Positions 1-8,671 of a stretch of DNA of 47,476 bases are shown here, one piece after another; positions within the stretch are counted from its first letter, which is position 1, and every line of letters begins with the position of its first letter. This DNA is from Spirochaetota bacterium. Lineage in GTDB: Bacteria > Spirochaetota > UBA4802 > JAFGJZ01. Where the stretch lies: NCBI GenBank assembly GCA_016934935.1, contig JAFGRW010000044.1, positions 1-47,476 on the forward strand. The letters run 5' to 3'. A program made the position numbers and the translations under genes. The notes under the pieces were generated by a model. The model was not told the DNA's origin. It worked only from the letters and a program-made list of their open reading frames with translations, and searched no databases.

Positions 1-15
1 AATTCGGATTATCTT

Positions 16-80
16 CCCCCTGATCGGGGCGATGTCTTCTTCTTTCAGAAGACTGGGTTTGCCAGCTTCGCTGGGCAAAC
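16..80. other. Three adjacent hairpins beside the chemoreceptor terminator
   Basis: Three short inverted repeats lie in a row: CCCC/GGGG (about 17-29), GTCTTC/GAAGAC (34-39 and 48-53), and TTTGCC/GGCAAA with an inner AG/CT pair (about 58-79). They are followed at once by the strong terminator at 84-108. They could be the 3' end of a structured RNA or a trailer of a gene outside the window. No open reading frame or known RNA family was recognised here. Confidence 0.3.
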
Positions 81-83
81 AAA

Positions 84-108
84 AAAGCCGTCCGGAGTGG
101 ACGGCTTT
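84..108 (-). terminator. Rho-independent terminator of the chemoreceptor gene
   Basis: A perfect 10-bp stem, AAAGCCGTCC (84-93) and GGACGGCTTT (99-108), closes a 5-base loop. Read on the minus strand the stem runs into a T-tract (bases 86 down to 81), six bases downstream of the stop codon of the minus-strand chemoreceptor gene. A gene entering from the left on the plus strand could also use it, but its plus-strand T run is short. Confidence 0.85.
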
Positions 109-114
109 CGGATA

Positions 115-1641
115 TTACTCTTCGTTATTTTTGATTTTGAAATATTCTACTGTCTTGTTAAGCCTCACAGCGTGATCCTTCAGAAGATCCGAAGTCGATG
201 CCAGCTCTTCGGATGAGGCAGCTGTATCTTGTGCCGCCTGACTCAACTGGTTCATTCCGGTGTTAATCTGGGTTGCTCCCGAGTCCTGTTCTTCAGAGGC
301 TATGGTTATATTTTGTACAAGATCGGCTGTTTTGGTAATTTCGGGAACTATTGCCTGAAGCAGTGCGCCTGCCTGATTTGCTACGGTTACAGAGTTAACG
401 GCCAGATCCCTTATCTCTACCGCTGCTACCTGACTTTTCTCTGCAAGCTTTCTTACTTCACTCGCAACAACTGCAAAACCCTTGCCATGCTCACCCGCGC
501 GTGCAGCTTCAATAGCCGCGTTAAGTGCGAGCAGGTTTGTCTGGTACGCAATATCTTCCACAATATGTATCTTTTCAGCTATCTGATTCATTGCGTCAAC
601 AGTCTCTTCTACCGCTTTTTCACCCTCTTTTGTTTTTTGAGCCGACTCATGGGCTATGCGGTCTGTTTCCTTGGCATTCTGTGAGTTCTGGGTAATAGCA
701 GAACCTATCTCCTCCATTGTCGAAGATATCTCCTCCATGTTTGCGGCCTGCTCGTTGGCGGCTTCACTTAACCTTATTGCAGTCTGGTTTATCTCCTCGG
801 ATGAAGAGGTAAGTATCTGTGTGCTGTTAAGAATACTCTGTATAACGTTAGAGACCTCAATCTGCATCTTGTCCATGGCATCGGATAAGCGGCCAATCTC
901 GTCTTTGCCGTGCTTGCGCATTTTAGAGGTCAAATCACCGTTTGAGATTCTTTCGGCAACCTTAACGTTTTCGATAATGGGGCTTGTGATTACATAAGTT
1001 ATAAGGATTATTATTGCTATAAAGACAGCCGCAATAACTCCAAGTATTATCAGCACTTTTTGCAGCAGCTCTTCAAACTGTGCTTTTACCTCGTCCACAT
1101 AGATTCCTGTTCCGATTATCCATCCCCACGGTTTATAGGGTTTTACAAAAGAGTATTTAGGTACAATTGCGTCGCCTTTTTTTGCCTTCCATTGGTATTC
1201 GAAAAAGCCACCCTCTTCGTTTTGCGCCAGTTTCACAGCAGTCTGAAAAAATTTATGTCCGGTTGGATCCTCATAATCAGAAAGGTTCCGGTCGTTAAGG
1301 TCTGTTGTTGTAGGATGCATTACCATTCGCGGCTCAAAGTCGTTAATCCACACGTAATCATAATTGTCTTCACCGTAGCGCATATTTCGAATTATATCTT
1401 TTGCATGTTCTTGCGCCTCTTCCTTGCTGAATTCTCCGTTCCGGTGACGTTTGTCAATAGCTGCGATCTGGTTGACCGCCGCATTGGCGATGTTCTGCAC
1501 CATAAGTTTTTTTTCATTGTACATGCTGTCTTCCATATCCGGCAGAAAAAAGAAGACGAAATACGAAACAATTATGGCTAACATCAGCACAAAGGGTAAT
1601 AAAATCTTGAATTTAAGAGAGATATTGTTCCATAGTCCCAT
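115..1641 (-). CDS. Methyl-accepting chemotaxis protein with periplasmic Cache domain
   Basis: Transmembrane chemoreceptor of 508 residues that senses a ligand in the periplasm and controls CheA. Visible in order: an N-terminal membrane helix (about 10-32), a single-Cache (sCache_2 type) sensor with the [10 protein letters not shown] signature near residue 180, a second membrane helix (about 195-217), a HAMP linker and a long methyl-accepting signalling helix pair. The hairpin tip carries the family signature [19 protein letters not shown]. No C-terminal NWETF-type pentapeptide is present. The start chosen is the ATG of MGLWNN with AAAGG upstream; an in-frame start 14 residues earlier has no ribosome site and would spoil the N-terminus. 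A -35/-10 pair lies just upstream. No cheA, cheW or cheR is in the window, but two cheD genes are, about 20 kb away. Confidence 0.95.
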   Translation of the reverse strand: MGLWNNISLKFKILLPFVLMLAIIVSYFVFFFLPDMEDSMYNEKKLMVQNIANAAVNQIAAIDKRHRNGEFSKEEAQEHAKDIIRNMRYGEDNYDYVWINDFEPRMVMHPTTTDLNDRNLSDYEDPTGHKFFQTAVKLAQNEEGGFFEYQWKAKKGDAIVPKYSFVKPYKPWGWIIGTGIYVDEVKAQFEELLQKVLIILGVIAAVFIAIIILITYVITSPIIENVKVAERISNGDLTSKMRKHGKDEIGRLSDAMDKMQIEVSNVIQSILNSTQILTSSSEEINQTAIRLSEAANEQAANMEEISSTMEEIGSAITQNSQNAKETDRIAHESAQKTKEGEKAVEETVDAMNQIAEKIHIVEDIAYQTNLLALNAAIEAARAGEHGKGFAVVASEVRKLAEKSQVAAVEIRDLAVNSVTVANQAGALLQAIVPEITKTADLVQNITIASEEQDSGATQINTGMNQLSQAAQDTAASSEELASTSDLLKDHAVRLNKTVEYFKIKNNEE

Positions 1642-1669
1642 TGTAATAACCTTTATAATTATAATTTTC

Positions 1670-1697
1670 CGGATACATCTCAAGTGCTTTCTGTCAA
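1670..1697 (-). promoter_or_regulatory. Possible sigma-70 promoter of the chemoreceptor gene
   Basis: On the minus strand a perfect TTGACA (1697-1692) is followed after 16 bases by TATCCG (1675-1670), a weak -10 match. It lies about 30 bases upstream of the chosen start. The intergenic space 1642-2073 is otherwise AT-rich. It also holds the inverted repeat TTAACCA (1729-1735)/TGGTTAA (1746-1752), and no gene was seen in it. Confidence 0.4.
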
Positions 1698-2073
1698 GCC
1701 CTCATAAAATTTCATGAAAAATGGTTTGTTAACCAGAGGACAATATGGTTAATTAAATTGTTAATCATATTTCATTATGAGGTTTCAATGTTCCGTGTTT
1801 TGCTAATTGACAAGATATACATACTCGGTAAGTTTTCCAAATAAAAAGGTATAAAATGTTTTAAAAAGCATTATTTTGTCACCGAATTGCTACGGTTTCG
1901 ATTTAATAAGATAACTTTGAAAAATTGGAAATATTTTACAGGTTAACTAAAATTTAAACAAACATTATATGAGCAGATGTTATGTTAAAGTCTGCTTCTT
2001 TGAGAGAAAAATCCGGTAATTGTCTCTGTGACTCTTCGGTGATTGTTCACCGGAATCCCATTTGAGGATGTGT

Positions 2074-3942
2074 ATGCTTTTTAGATCTTTTTTTTTATTA
2101 TTAGTTTTGTCTCTTTTCGCCGGCTGGGGGTCCTCCTTGTATGGCGAAGAACTTATGAATAAAGCTGTCTCCGCAAAGTTATATAACGATCCATATTGGC
2201 ATACTCTGCTTCATTACCGGTTTTATGGTTATTCGGATGGAAAGCCACTGTACAGAAGTGATGTAAAATCCAGAAGTTTTTTCCTTTCAGAAAATGGAAA
2301 GAACGATCCAAAGGCCGAAATGACAGCTTCGATACAGCAGATTCTGATAGAAAAAAAAATTGATATAATAAACCGTTTCCCGGCTCGAAGCCGGTTTCTT
2401 GCAGGCAAGCTGTCCCCCTCAACTTTTAATTTGGATAATTTTCTGGATCATAACTACAAACATCTGATAAGCACTCTCGATGATTTCGATTCGATTAAGC
2501 TTGTTTATACAGGTGAATATATGGGTAATCCTGCTTCGTTCTTTGGTCATACTTTTTTACGAATAGATCACAAGAACGAGGGAGCCCTTTTGGGGACTTC
2601 GTTAAACTATGCGGCAAGGGTTAACAGCGAAGGCTCAATAGCCTATATAGTTAAAGGTGTTACAGGCGGTTTCGATGGATACTATTCAGTTAATAGTTAT
2701 TTTTCAGTAGTACGTGACTACTCTTACAGGCAATCCCGGAATATATGGGAGTATTCTCTTAATATAGATCGGCAGGAGTACCGGCGTCTTCTGGATCATC
2801 TGATCGAACTCTCGGACATCTCATCGGAATACTACTTCTTTGATCGCAATTGCTCTTACATGCTGCTATATCTGCTTGAGGCGGCCCGTCCAGGAGTTAC
2901 TCTTGTCGATAAAACCGGATTTTTTGTAATGCCTGTCGAAACCGTCAAACTGGCCGAGGAATCCGGATTGATAGAGGAAACGGTTTTCCGTCCTTCAATC
3001 GGGGAGCGTCTGTACAATAGAACCAGAAAAATGCGAACCGATGATGTTAAAAGGGCTGTAAATATAGCCTTGCAAATAGAGAGCGATTTGGAGGTTGTAG
3101 GCGATGATGATTTAAGCGATAGCAGGAAGGCTTCGATTCTCGATTTTTCACTTGATTATTACCGTTTTCTTGAATTTCCCCGTTTAACGGAGAAAGAATA
3201 TGACCAGTTCGATCGTAAAATTATGAGGCTTAATAAAATTAGAAGTTTGGTAAAACACTCTAATGAAGATATCTCATTGGTTAAAAGTGATCCGTTATTG
3301 TCACACGGGCCTTTCAGATTGTCCTCGGGTTGGGGCAGATCCGATAATGAAAGAAATTTTGTCTATATGGGTATCCGGCCTGCCGTTCATTCTCTGACCG
3401 ATCCTCCGGCCGGTTACAGGTTCGGCTCGTCAGTGACAGCTTTGGACACTGAATTTCGAATTGATTATGAAAGACCCGGCTCGCTTTATGTACAAAGTAT
3501 TAAATTAATGGAAATTGTTTCTCTTGAGCCACTTACTGCCTATTCCAGCCCTCTGTCTTACCGGTTATATACAGGAGTAATGAGGGGGCAATGGGAAGAT
3601 GAAATTTACGCATCTTCTATCTCTGTAGAGACCGGTTTTAGCCTGCAGCCGGTACAAAAACTGCTTCTTTTCGCGATGCCCGGATTCACAGCGGGCTATA
3701 GCGGTGGAGAAGTTGTTGGCGCCGGGGTTGCTGCCGGTTTTATTTGTAAGTTCACAGGATCGGTTATCTACTCGCAGTTTAAGAGCAGCAGAATGATTTT
3801 TGAGGTATCAGGAGTGCAAAGTTCTGTTGAGGGTGGAGTCCATTTTGGAACAGGAGAGCGGTTATCGATCAATCTTGAGTCTTTATATCAGTTTGAGAGA
3901 GCGGCTTTGACGGTAAAAACAGGTTGTTCGATATTTTTTTGA
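2074..3942 (+). CDS. Exported DUF4105 / Lnb-type protein
   Basis: Exported protein of 622 residues. An N-terminal signal peptide (hydrophobic run LLLVLSLFAGWGSS) precedes a DUF4105 (PF13387) domain, seen in GNPASFFGHTFLRID with His159 and DRNCSYML with Cys260. These are the likely catalytic His and Cys of this papain/NlpC-like family. DUF4105 includes the Bacteroides lipoprotein N-acyltransferase Lnb, so acylation of lipoprotein N-termini is possible but is inference. The C-terminal ~200 residues alternate hydrophobic and polar residues and end in aromatic FF, as in an outer-membrane barrel. The start is the third in-frame candidate: GAGG lies 6 bases before ATG 2074, whereas TTG 2062 and ATG 2068 overlap that site. 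A weak CG hairpin followed by eight T bases lies just after the stop. The next gene encodes a giant lipoprotein. Confidence 0.8.
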   Translation: MLFRSFFLLLVLSLFAGWGSSLYGEELMNKAVSAKLYNDPYWHTLLHYRFYGYSDGKPLYRSDVKSRSFFLSENGKNDPKAEMTASIQQILIEKKIDIINRFPARSRFLAGKLSPSTFNLDNFLDHNYKHLISTLDDFDSIKLVYTGEYMGNPASFFGHTFLRIDHKNEGALLGTSLNYAARVNSEGSIAYIVKGVTGGFDGYYSVNSYFSVVRDYSYRQSRNIWEYSLNIDRQEYRRLLDHLIELSDISSEYYFFDRNCSYMLLYLLEAARPGVTLVDKTGFFVMPVETVKLAEESGLIEETVFRPSIGERLYNRTRKMRTDDVKRAVNIALQIESDLEVVGDDDLSDSRKASILDFSLDYYRFLEFPRLTEKEYDQFDRKIMRLNKIRSLVKHSNEDISLVKSDPLLSHGPFRLSSGWGRSDNERNFVYMGIRPAVHSLTDPPAGYRFGSSVTALDTEFRIDYERPGSLYVQSIKLMEIVSLEPLTAYSSPLSYRLYTGVMRGQWEDEIYASSISVETGFSLQPVQKLLLFAMPGFTAGYSGGEVVGAGVAAGFICKFTGSVIYSQFKSSRMIFEVSGVQSSVEGGVHFGTGERLSINLESLYQFERAALTVKTGCSIFF

Positions 3943-4061
3943 AATCTGCCCGAACGGACTTTTTTTTGTTGATTAATTTAAATAATATGATATATTTATA
4001 GTGAATAGGTTTCGTTATTATATTATAATCCCGGTATGTACAAGGATTTACTGACTCTATT

Positions 4062-4089
4062 TTGACTTTTTGAAGGGATGATATATAAT
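4062..4089 (+). promoter_or_regulatory. Strong sigma-70-type promoter of the giant lipoprotein gene
   Basis: TTGACT (4062-4067) and a perfect TATAAT (4084-4089) are separated by 16 bases. Transcription would start near 4096, about 25 bases before the ATG at 4121. The gene can therefore be expressed independently of the upstream DUF4105 gene. Confidence 0.7.
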
Positions 4090-4120
4090 CTGTTTCGACC
4101 TTATGATGGAGGTAACAACC

Positions 4121-7100
4121 ATGAGACGTTTATTGCTATTATTACTTAGTACAATTCTTTTTTCTTCCCTAGTTTTATTGCAGGTTTCCTGCAGCAGCGG
4201 TGGTGGTGGAGGCACCGAAGATGTTACGGAAGAGCCGCCAAAAGATCCACCGCAGGACGAAGGACCTGTTTCCGGTGATACATCAGCACCGTATATTGTG
4301 AGCATAGAGCCAGTTAACGCGGCATCTGTGCGTTTTACTTTTAATGAAAAGATAAGTGCTGAAAGCGCCCGTATAAAGTCAAATTTTTCCATCTCATCTG
4401 ACTCGGTATCGCATGCCGTTTCAGTTGTCGATGTAAAAGATAAGAGCGTAACAATTACAGTTTCACCTCTTTTTTCCGGTGGAGTAAATTACACCGGCCT
4501 TGCCCAAAACATCGAGGATATTGCCGGAAACAAAATGAGTGCTCAATCCAAGAACTTTACTGGTATTGGTTCTGTGGCATCAAATCCGGGTAACTTCAAT
4601 TATCCGGGCCTTGATCCGGAAGGTGATGATGACGGCGATGGAATTCTGAATGGTGACGAAATAGCCATGGGGACTGACCCTAAAAATCCGGATACTGATG
4701 GCGACGATGTTCCGGATTCACTGGATCCTCAGCCTACAGGAACAGAGATAACGCTTGTATTAAGCGGTGCGCCTGCCGGTTTCACAAACTCTGTATCCGC
4801 AACAATTAATGTAGGTGGCGTAAATGTACAAAAATACAGATATGCCTTAAACAGTGATGTTTTTGGAGAAGAATTTGATTCTTCTGAACCAATTGAACTT
4901 AATTCGCTGCCTGACGGTGAACATCTTGTTAAGGTAATCGGCATAAATCAACTGGGTGATCAGCAGAATGTTACGGATGCGGTGAGTGTCAGCTGGATTG
5001 TTGATACAATTGCTCCTGTTGCGGAGCTGAGAAATGTTCCGGCAACTGTTACAAGTTCAAACGAAATTGAAATAGGAGTCAGGGGGACTGATGGCGACAC
5101 AATTACCGCCTATCGTTATGTATTAAATGATCATGTAAGCGATGATAAGCTTGCTGAGCAATATATTAAGTGGACCGGTCTTAATGACGGAGCGCATACT
5201 CTTAAAGTTGTGGCATGCGATAATGCCGGCAACTGGCAAAGTGAAGATGATGCTACTGTTTTGACTTGGCGTGTTGACACCACGTCTCCTATAGCCGCTG
5301 TCTCGGGTATATTTGATTCTGTAACTACAAGAAACAGAGACGAGATGGCTGTTATAAGTGATGTTGTTAACTACCGTTACCGGATTGACGGTTCATCATG
5401 GAGTGCTTCAACAGAGAAAAGTGAACCTATCGAATTGACAATGCTTTCTGAAGGATCACATGTACTTGAGGTTATCGGACAAAACGAAGCTGGCACATGG
5501 CAGAGTGAATCGGAACCGACAATTGTTAGTTGGACGGTTGATTTAACACCTCCTGTTGTACGCTTTGCTGTTGTTCCTCCTTCCATTACAAATTCCAACA
5601 CCCCTGTAATAAAAATTGAAGCTGTGGATGGTGTAACTGACCTTGCATCTTTTCAGTACAGGATTAATGGCGGAGACCTCAGCACTTTTATCGATGCATT
5701 AAATTCGATACCGTTTTCAGAGCCGCTTGGTGAAGGCTCTTACACTGTTTCGGTTATTGCCAGAGACTCGGCTGGAAATATTCAGAGCGAAAGTGACGCA
5801 ATTACAACAGCTTTCACCGTTGATACCACTCCGCCTGTTGCTTCTTTTGCTTCTGTTGAGCAGCTTCCAAAGAGTATTACCAACTCTCAAAATGAACAGA
5901 TAACCGTATCATCCGATGATATAGTACAGTATAGGTATAAAATAGATGGAAATGACTGGAGTGATTTTTCTGATACATCAATAAAGATTAGTCTCGATAA
6001 TCTTTCAGAGGGCTCGCATCAATTACTGATAGCCGGGGTTGATGCGGCCGGGAATATACAGCCGGAAGCTTCAGCAGTATCTCACGACTGGACTGTCGAT
6101 ATTACTCCTCCTGAGTCGGTAAGCGTTACAAATTTGCCTGCCACAGTGACAAACTCGGGTGCAGTTAACGCTGTTGTTTCAGATGACGAAGGAGATATTG
6201 AATCATATTATTACAGGATTGGCGGTTCGGACTGGGTACTTGCGAATGTAGAGCAGCCGATATTGGCCGGATCGCTTGGAGAAGGAACTTACACTTTAAG
6301 CGTTAAGGCTGTGGATGCCGCAGGAAATATTCAGCAGTCGCAATTTGATTACTCCTGGACAGTGGACAGGACTGCTCCGACAGCGCTTCTTTCGGGAACT
6401 CCGATGACTTCTGTACCTGTTAATGAAACTGGTATCATGATAAATGTTGGTGGAACTGATGTTGTTGAGTATCGTTACAGTCTGGATGGCTCGAGCTGGA
6501 GTGATCCCTTATCAACAGATGTTCCGATCAGCTCTACCGGACTTTCTGAAACCCAGCATACTCTTCTTGTCTGCGCCATGGATAGTGCGGGCAACTGGCA
6601 AGAACAGGATTCGGCAACACAGCTGGTCTGGGTTATTGATATAACACCGCCTTCATCTGCCGGGTTATCCGGGCTTCCTGATCCCGTAACCAATGTTGGT
6701 AACCATTCGATATCCGTTAGTGGAGAAGGTATAGATGAGTATGTATATTCTATCAATGGTGCACAGATTGGTGATTTTGCCAATGTGGATGTACCTATAG
6801 AACTCTCTTCTTTATCCGATGGCAATTACACCTTAAGTGTAACTGGTTACGACAGTGCCGGAAACGCGCAACAGTCACCAACAGAATACTCTTTTGTTAT
6901 TGATACGGTAGCACCGGACGCAGTAGCCGTTTCTGATTCAGGTCAGTTTTCTTCAACCACAGCGATCGAATTCAGCTGGTCATCCCCGGCAGATGCGGTG
7001 AATGCCCGCATACAAATTGCTACAGACGAATTATTCACCAATATAGTACGTGGCGCGGATACAGGTGTCGAGCTGGGTAATGTGAACAGCTACACTTATG

Positions 7101-8401
7101 CTGCAAACAGCAGCAACGGAAGCAGCTATTATGCCAGAATTGCCATTGCCGACGCGGCAGGAAACTGGAGCACTTATAGTGGTGCTTCAGATGGAATTAC
7201 GCTTGTTGGTTCGATTACAGCGCAAATTATCGATAATTCAGGCGTTAAGGTTCAGGGCGCATCGATTACTCTTAAGGCTGAAGACGGTACAACAGTAGTT
7301 GCAGATACAACAAGTGACAGTAATGGAAACTTCGTATTCACTAACGTTCCTGTAACGCAAACTGGATATTCAATGCTTGTGGATGCCGCAGGTTATAACA
7401 GTGCTCAAAAGGGTAACGTCTCGGTTAATACAGGTGCTGTTTCCAATCAGGGGATCATAAATCTTGTATCGTCATCAGCAGCATCGGGATACGTATCCGG
7501 AAGGGTTATTGATGCAAATGACGGCAAAGAGATCGCGGGCGCTCAAATACTGGTTAAAGGCTGGGATGGCTCGGTCGTAGACAGCAAGGTTTCAGATGCG
7601 AATGGATACTTTACGACATCTCTTCTTTTACCAGGCACATATTCGATAGTCGTTACCAATGGCAGTTACTACGAGCTTTCGGTAGATAATCGTTCAGTTG
7701 ACGGGGATCTTGTCCTGGGTGACCTTGCTATCTGTGAAGAGCTGGCTCCCTACCAGTTAAGGGTTGTTCTGCTTTGGGGACAAAGTCCCAGGGATCTTGA
7801 TCTGCATCTTGCAGGACCTTCTGATATTTCGGGTGAAAGGTTCCATATTTATTGGAATAAAAAATCATTTAATGAAAGTAATAAGACCTATTACTCAGGT
7901 GCAGATCCTGCAGGCCAGTTCTCTTCTGCAAGCCTGGTTCAGGATGATACAAGTTCTTACGGTCCCGAGGCGATAAATATTTTTAACGGCTACAAGTTTG
8001 GCGTGTTCACCTATACAGTGCACAACTGGTCACAACGTGACTGGTATGCCAGTAACATTGTGATGAGGGTTTACGACAGCCAGGGACTCTATCAGGAAAT
8101 TCCGTTTCCAACCGGTGCATCTAATCAGTGGTTCTGGAAGGCTTTTCAGATTCTTATAAATGGAGAGAACCGTTCGGATAAAACGATCTGGATAGAGAAC
8201 ACCTTTGCCAATTTGTCTTATACCTCTTTAAGTTCCATGGATTGGCAGGCAAGCGGGGGAGGGCTTTTCGGGTTTATAATCCGTTTTGCCGACGGTAACC
8301 GTACGGTTGTTCTTATTCTGTTAGGCGCCTTTTTGGCCATATTCGGCCTGCTGGTTCAGCATAATCGCATGCGATCGGCAAAGTCGGGTAAAACCGAATA
8401 A
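4121..8401 (+). CDS. Giant surface lipoprotein: eight Ig-like repeats, two CarboxypepD-reg domains, DUF2135-like domain, C-terminal membrane helix
   Basis: Predicted 1426-residue cell-envelope protein. The N-terminus has MRR, a long hydrophobic stretch and LLQVSC, giving a lipidated Cys24; Q at -3 makes the lipobox non-ideal. Next come a Gly-rich linker, an SbsA/Big_5-like Ig domain, an acidic calcium-type segment with DxDxDG repeats (about residues 170-205), and eight tandem Ig-like modules of about 90 residues with recurring YRY.ING, EGSHTL, DSAGN and W.VD.TPP motifs. An Fn3-like module, two CarboxypepD_reg-like modules and a DUF2135-like domain with DLDLHL follow. The C-terminus is GGG, a strong membrane helix and a basic tail. 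GGAGG 8 bases upstream supports ATG 4121 over ATG 4103. It probably acts in adhesion or envelope structure; no enzyme motif was seen. Confidence 0.85.
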   Translation: MRRLLLLLLSTILFSSLVLLQVSCSSGGGGGTEDVTEEPPKDPPQDEGPVSGDTSAPYIVSIEPVNAASVRFTFNEKISAESARIKSNFSISSDSVSHAVSVVDVKDKSVTITVSPLFSGGVNYTGLAQNIEDIAGNKMSAQSKNFTGIGSVASNPGNFNYPGLDPEGDDDGDGILNGDEIAMGTDPKNPDTDGDDVPDSLDPQPTGTEITLVLSGAPAGFTNSVSATINVGGVNVQKYRYALNSDVFGEEFDSSEPIELNSLPDGEHLVKVIGINQLGDQQNVTDAVSVSWIVDTIAPVAELRNVPATVTSSNEIEIGVRGTDGDTITAYRYVLNDHVSDDKLAEQYIKWTGLNDGAHTLKVVACDNAGNWQSEDDATVLTWRVDTTSPIAAVSGIFDSVTTRNRDEMAVISDVVNYRYRIDGSSWSASTEKSEPIELTMLSEGSHVLEVIGQNEAGTWQSESEPTIVSWTVDLTPPVVRFAVVPPSITNSNTPVIKIEAVDGVTDLASFQYRINGGDLSTFIDALNSIPFSEPLGEGSYTVSVIARDSAGNIQSESDAITTAFTVDTTPPVASFASVEQLPKSITNSQNEQITVSSDDIVQYRYKIDGNDWSDFSDTSIKISLDNLSEGSHQLLIAGVDAAGNIQPEASAVSHDWTVDITPPESVSVTNLPATVTNSGAVNAVVSDDEGDIESYYYRIGGSDWVLANVEQPILAGSLGEGTYTLSVKAVDAAGNIQQSQFDYSWTVDRTAPTALLSGTPMTSVPVNETGIMINVGGTDVVEYRYSLDGSSWSDPLSTDVPISSTGLSETQHTLLVCAMDSAGNWQEQDSATQLVWVIDITPPSSAGLSGLPDPVTNVGNHSISVSGEGIDEYVYSINGAQIGDFANVDVPIELSSLSDGNYTLSVTGYDSAGNAQQSPTEYSFVIDTVAPDAVAVSDSGQFSSTTAIEFSWSSPADAVNARIQIATDELFTNIVRGADTGVELGNVNSYTYAANSSNGSSYYARIAIADAAGNWSTYSGASDGITLVGSITAQIIDNSGVKVQGASITLKAEDGTTVVADTTSDSNGNFVFTNVPVTQTGYSMLVDAAGYNSAQKGNVSVNTGAVSNQGIINLVSSSAASGYVSGRVIDANDGKEIAGAQILVKGWDGSVVDSKVSDANGYFTTSLLLPGTYSIVVTNGSYYELSVDNRSVDGDLVLGDLAICEELAPYQLRVVLLWGQSPRDLDLHLAGPSDISGERFHIYWNKKSFNESNKTYYSGADPAGQFSSASLVQDDTSSYGPEAINIFNGYKFGVFTYTVHNWSQRDWYASNIVMRVYDSQGLYQEIPFPTGASNQWFWKAFQILINGENRSDKTIWIENTFANLSYTSLSSMDWQASGGGLFGFIIRFADGNRTVVLILLGAFLAIFGLLVQHNRMRSAKSGKTE
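4739..6918 (+). repeat. Eight tandem Ig-like coding repeats of about 270 bp
   Basis: Within the lipoprotein gene, eight modules each end in a variant of VDTTPP (IVDTIAP, RVDTTSP, TVDLTPP, TVDTTPP, TVDITPP, TVDRTAP, VIDITPP, VIDTVAP). The repeats have diverged at DNA level, which suggests old duplication rather than recent expansion. Confidence 0.8.
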
Positions 8402-8427
8402 GAGAAAATTTTCAGATGATTTAATTA

Positions 8428-8452
8428 AACAGGCGGGATTTTCCCGCCTGTT
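8428..8452 (+). terminator. Rho-independent terminator of the giant lipoprotein gene
   Basis: A perfect 11-bp stem AACAGGCGGGA (8428-8438)/TCCCGCCTGTT (8442-8452) with a TTT loop runs into further T bases, 27 bases after the stop. Between here and 8671 there is AT-rich sequence with no gene. It contains GCCGATAA at 8548-8555, identical to a sigma-28 -10 box but without the matching -35. Confidence 0.9.
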
Positions 8453-8671
8453 TTTGTACAAACAGGGATGGTGCCTGCTACGCATACATTATAAAAAAAG
8501 CTTTTTGAAATGTAAGAACTTTTCTGTTTTTCTGCAGTAAAACAGTTGCCGATAATCGGAGTGTGGCGTTAAATATGTTTTAAGTCTTCTTTTCTGAACA
8601 TCTGATTAATGAATTTTGTCTGACTTGATATTTTTCCGAGGTTAAATGTATGCCGCTAAAGAGAGTTTACA

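Noticed and set aside
1060..1581. Long open frame antisense to the chemoreceptor
   Set aside because: It is a shadow of the coding strand: no ribosome site, and the opposite frame is a clear conserved chemoreceptor.
1851..1858. TATAAAAT before the DUF4105 gene as a -10 box
   Set aside because: TTGACA at about 1808 lies 37 bases upstream, too far for a promoter pair.
4739..6918. Repeated DNA that might be taken for a CRISPR or mobile array
   Set aside because: The repeats are about 270 bp, coding and diverged, and translate into Ig-like domains.
8548..8555. GCCGATAA, an exact sigma-28 -10 box before the PrsW fusion
   Set aside because: The -35 position 15 bases upstream reads TTTC instead of TAAA. 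The gene itself is not a flagellar gene.
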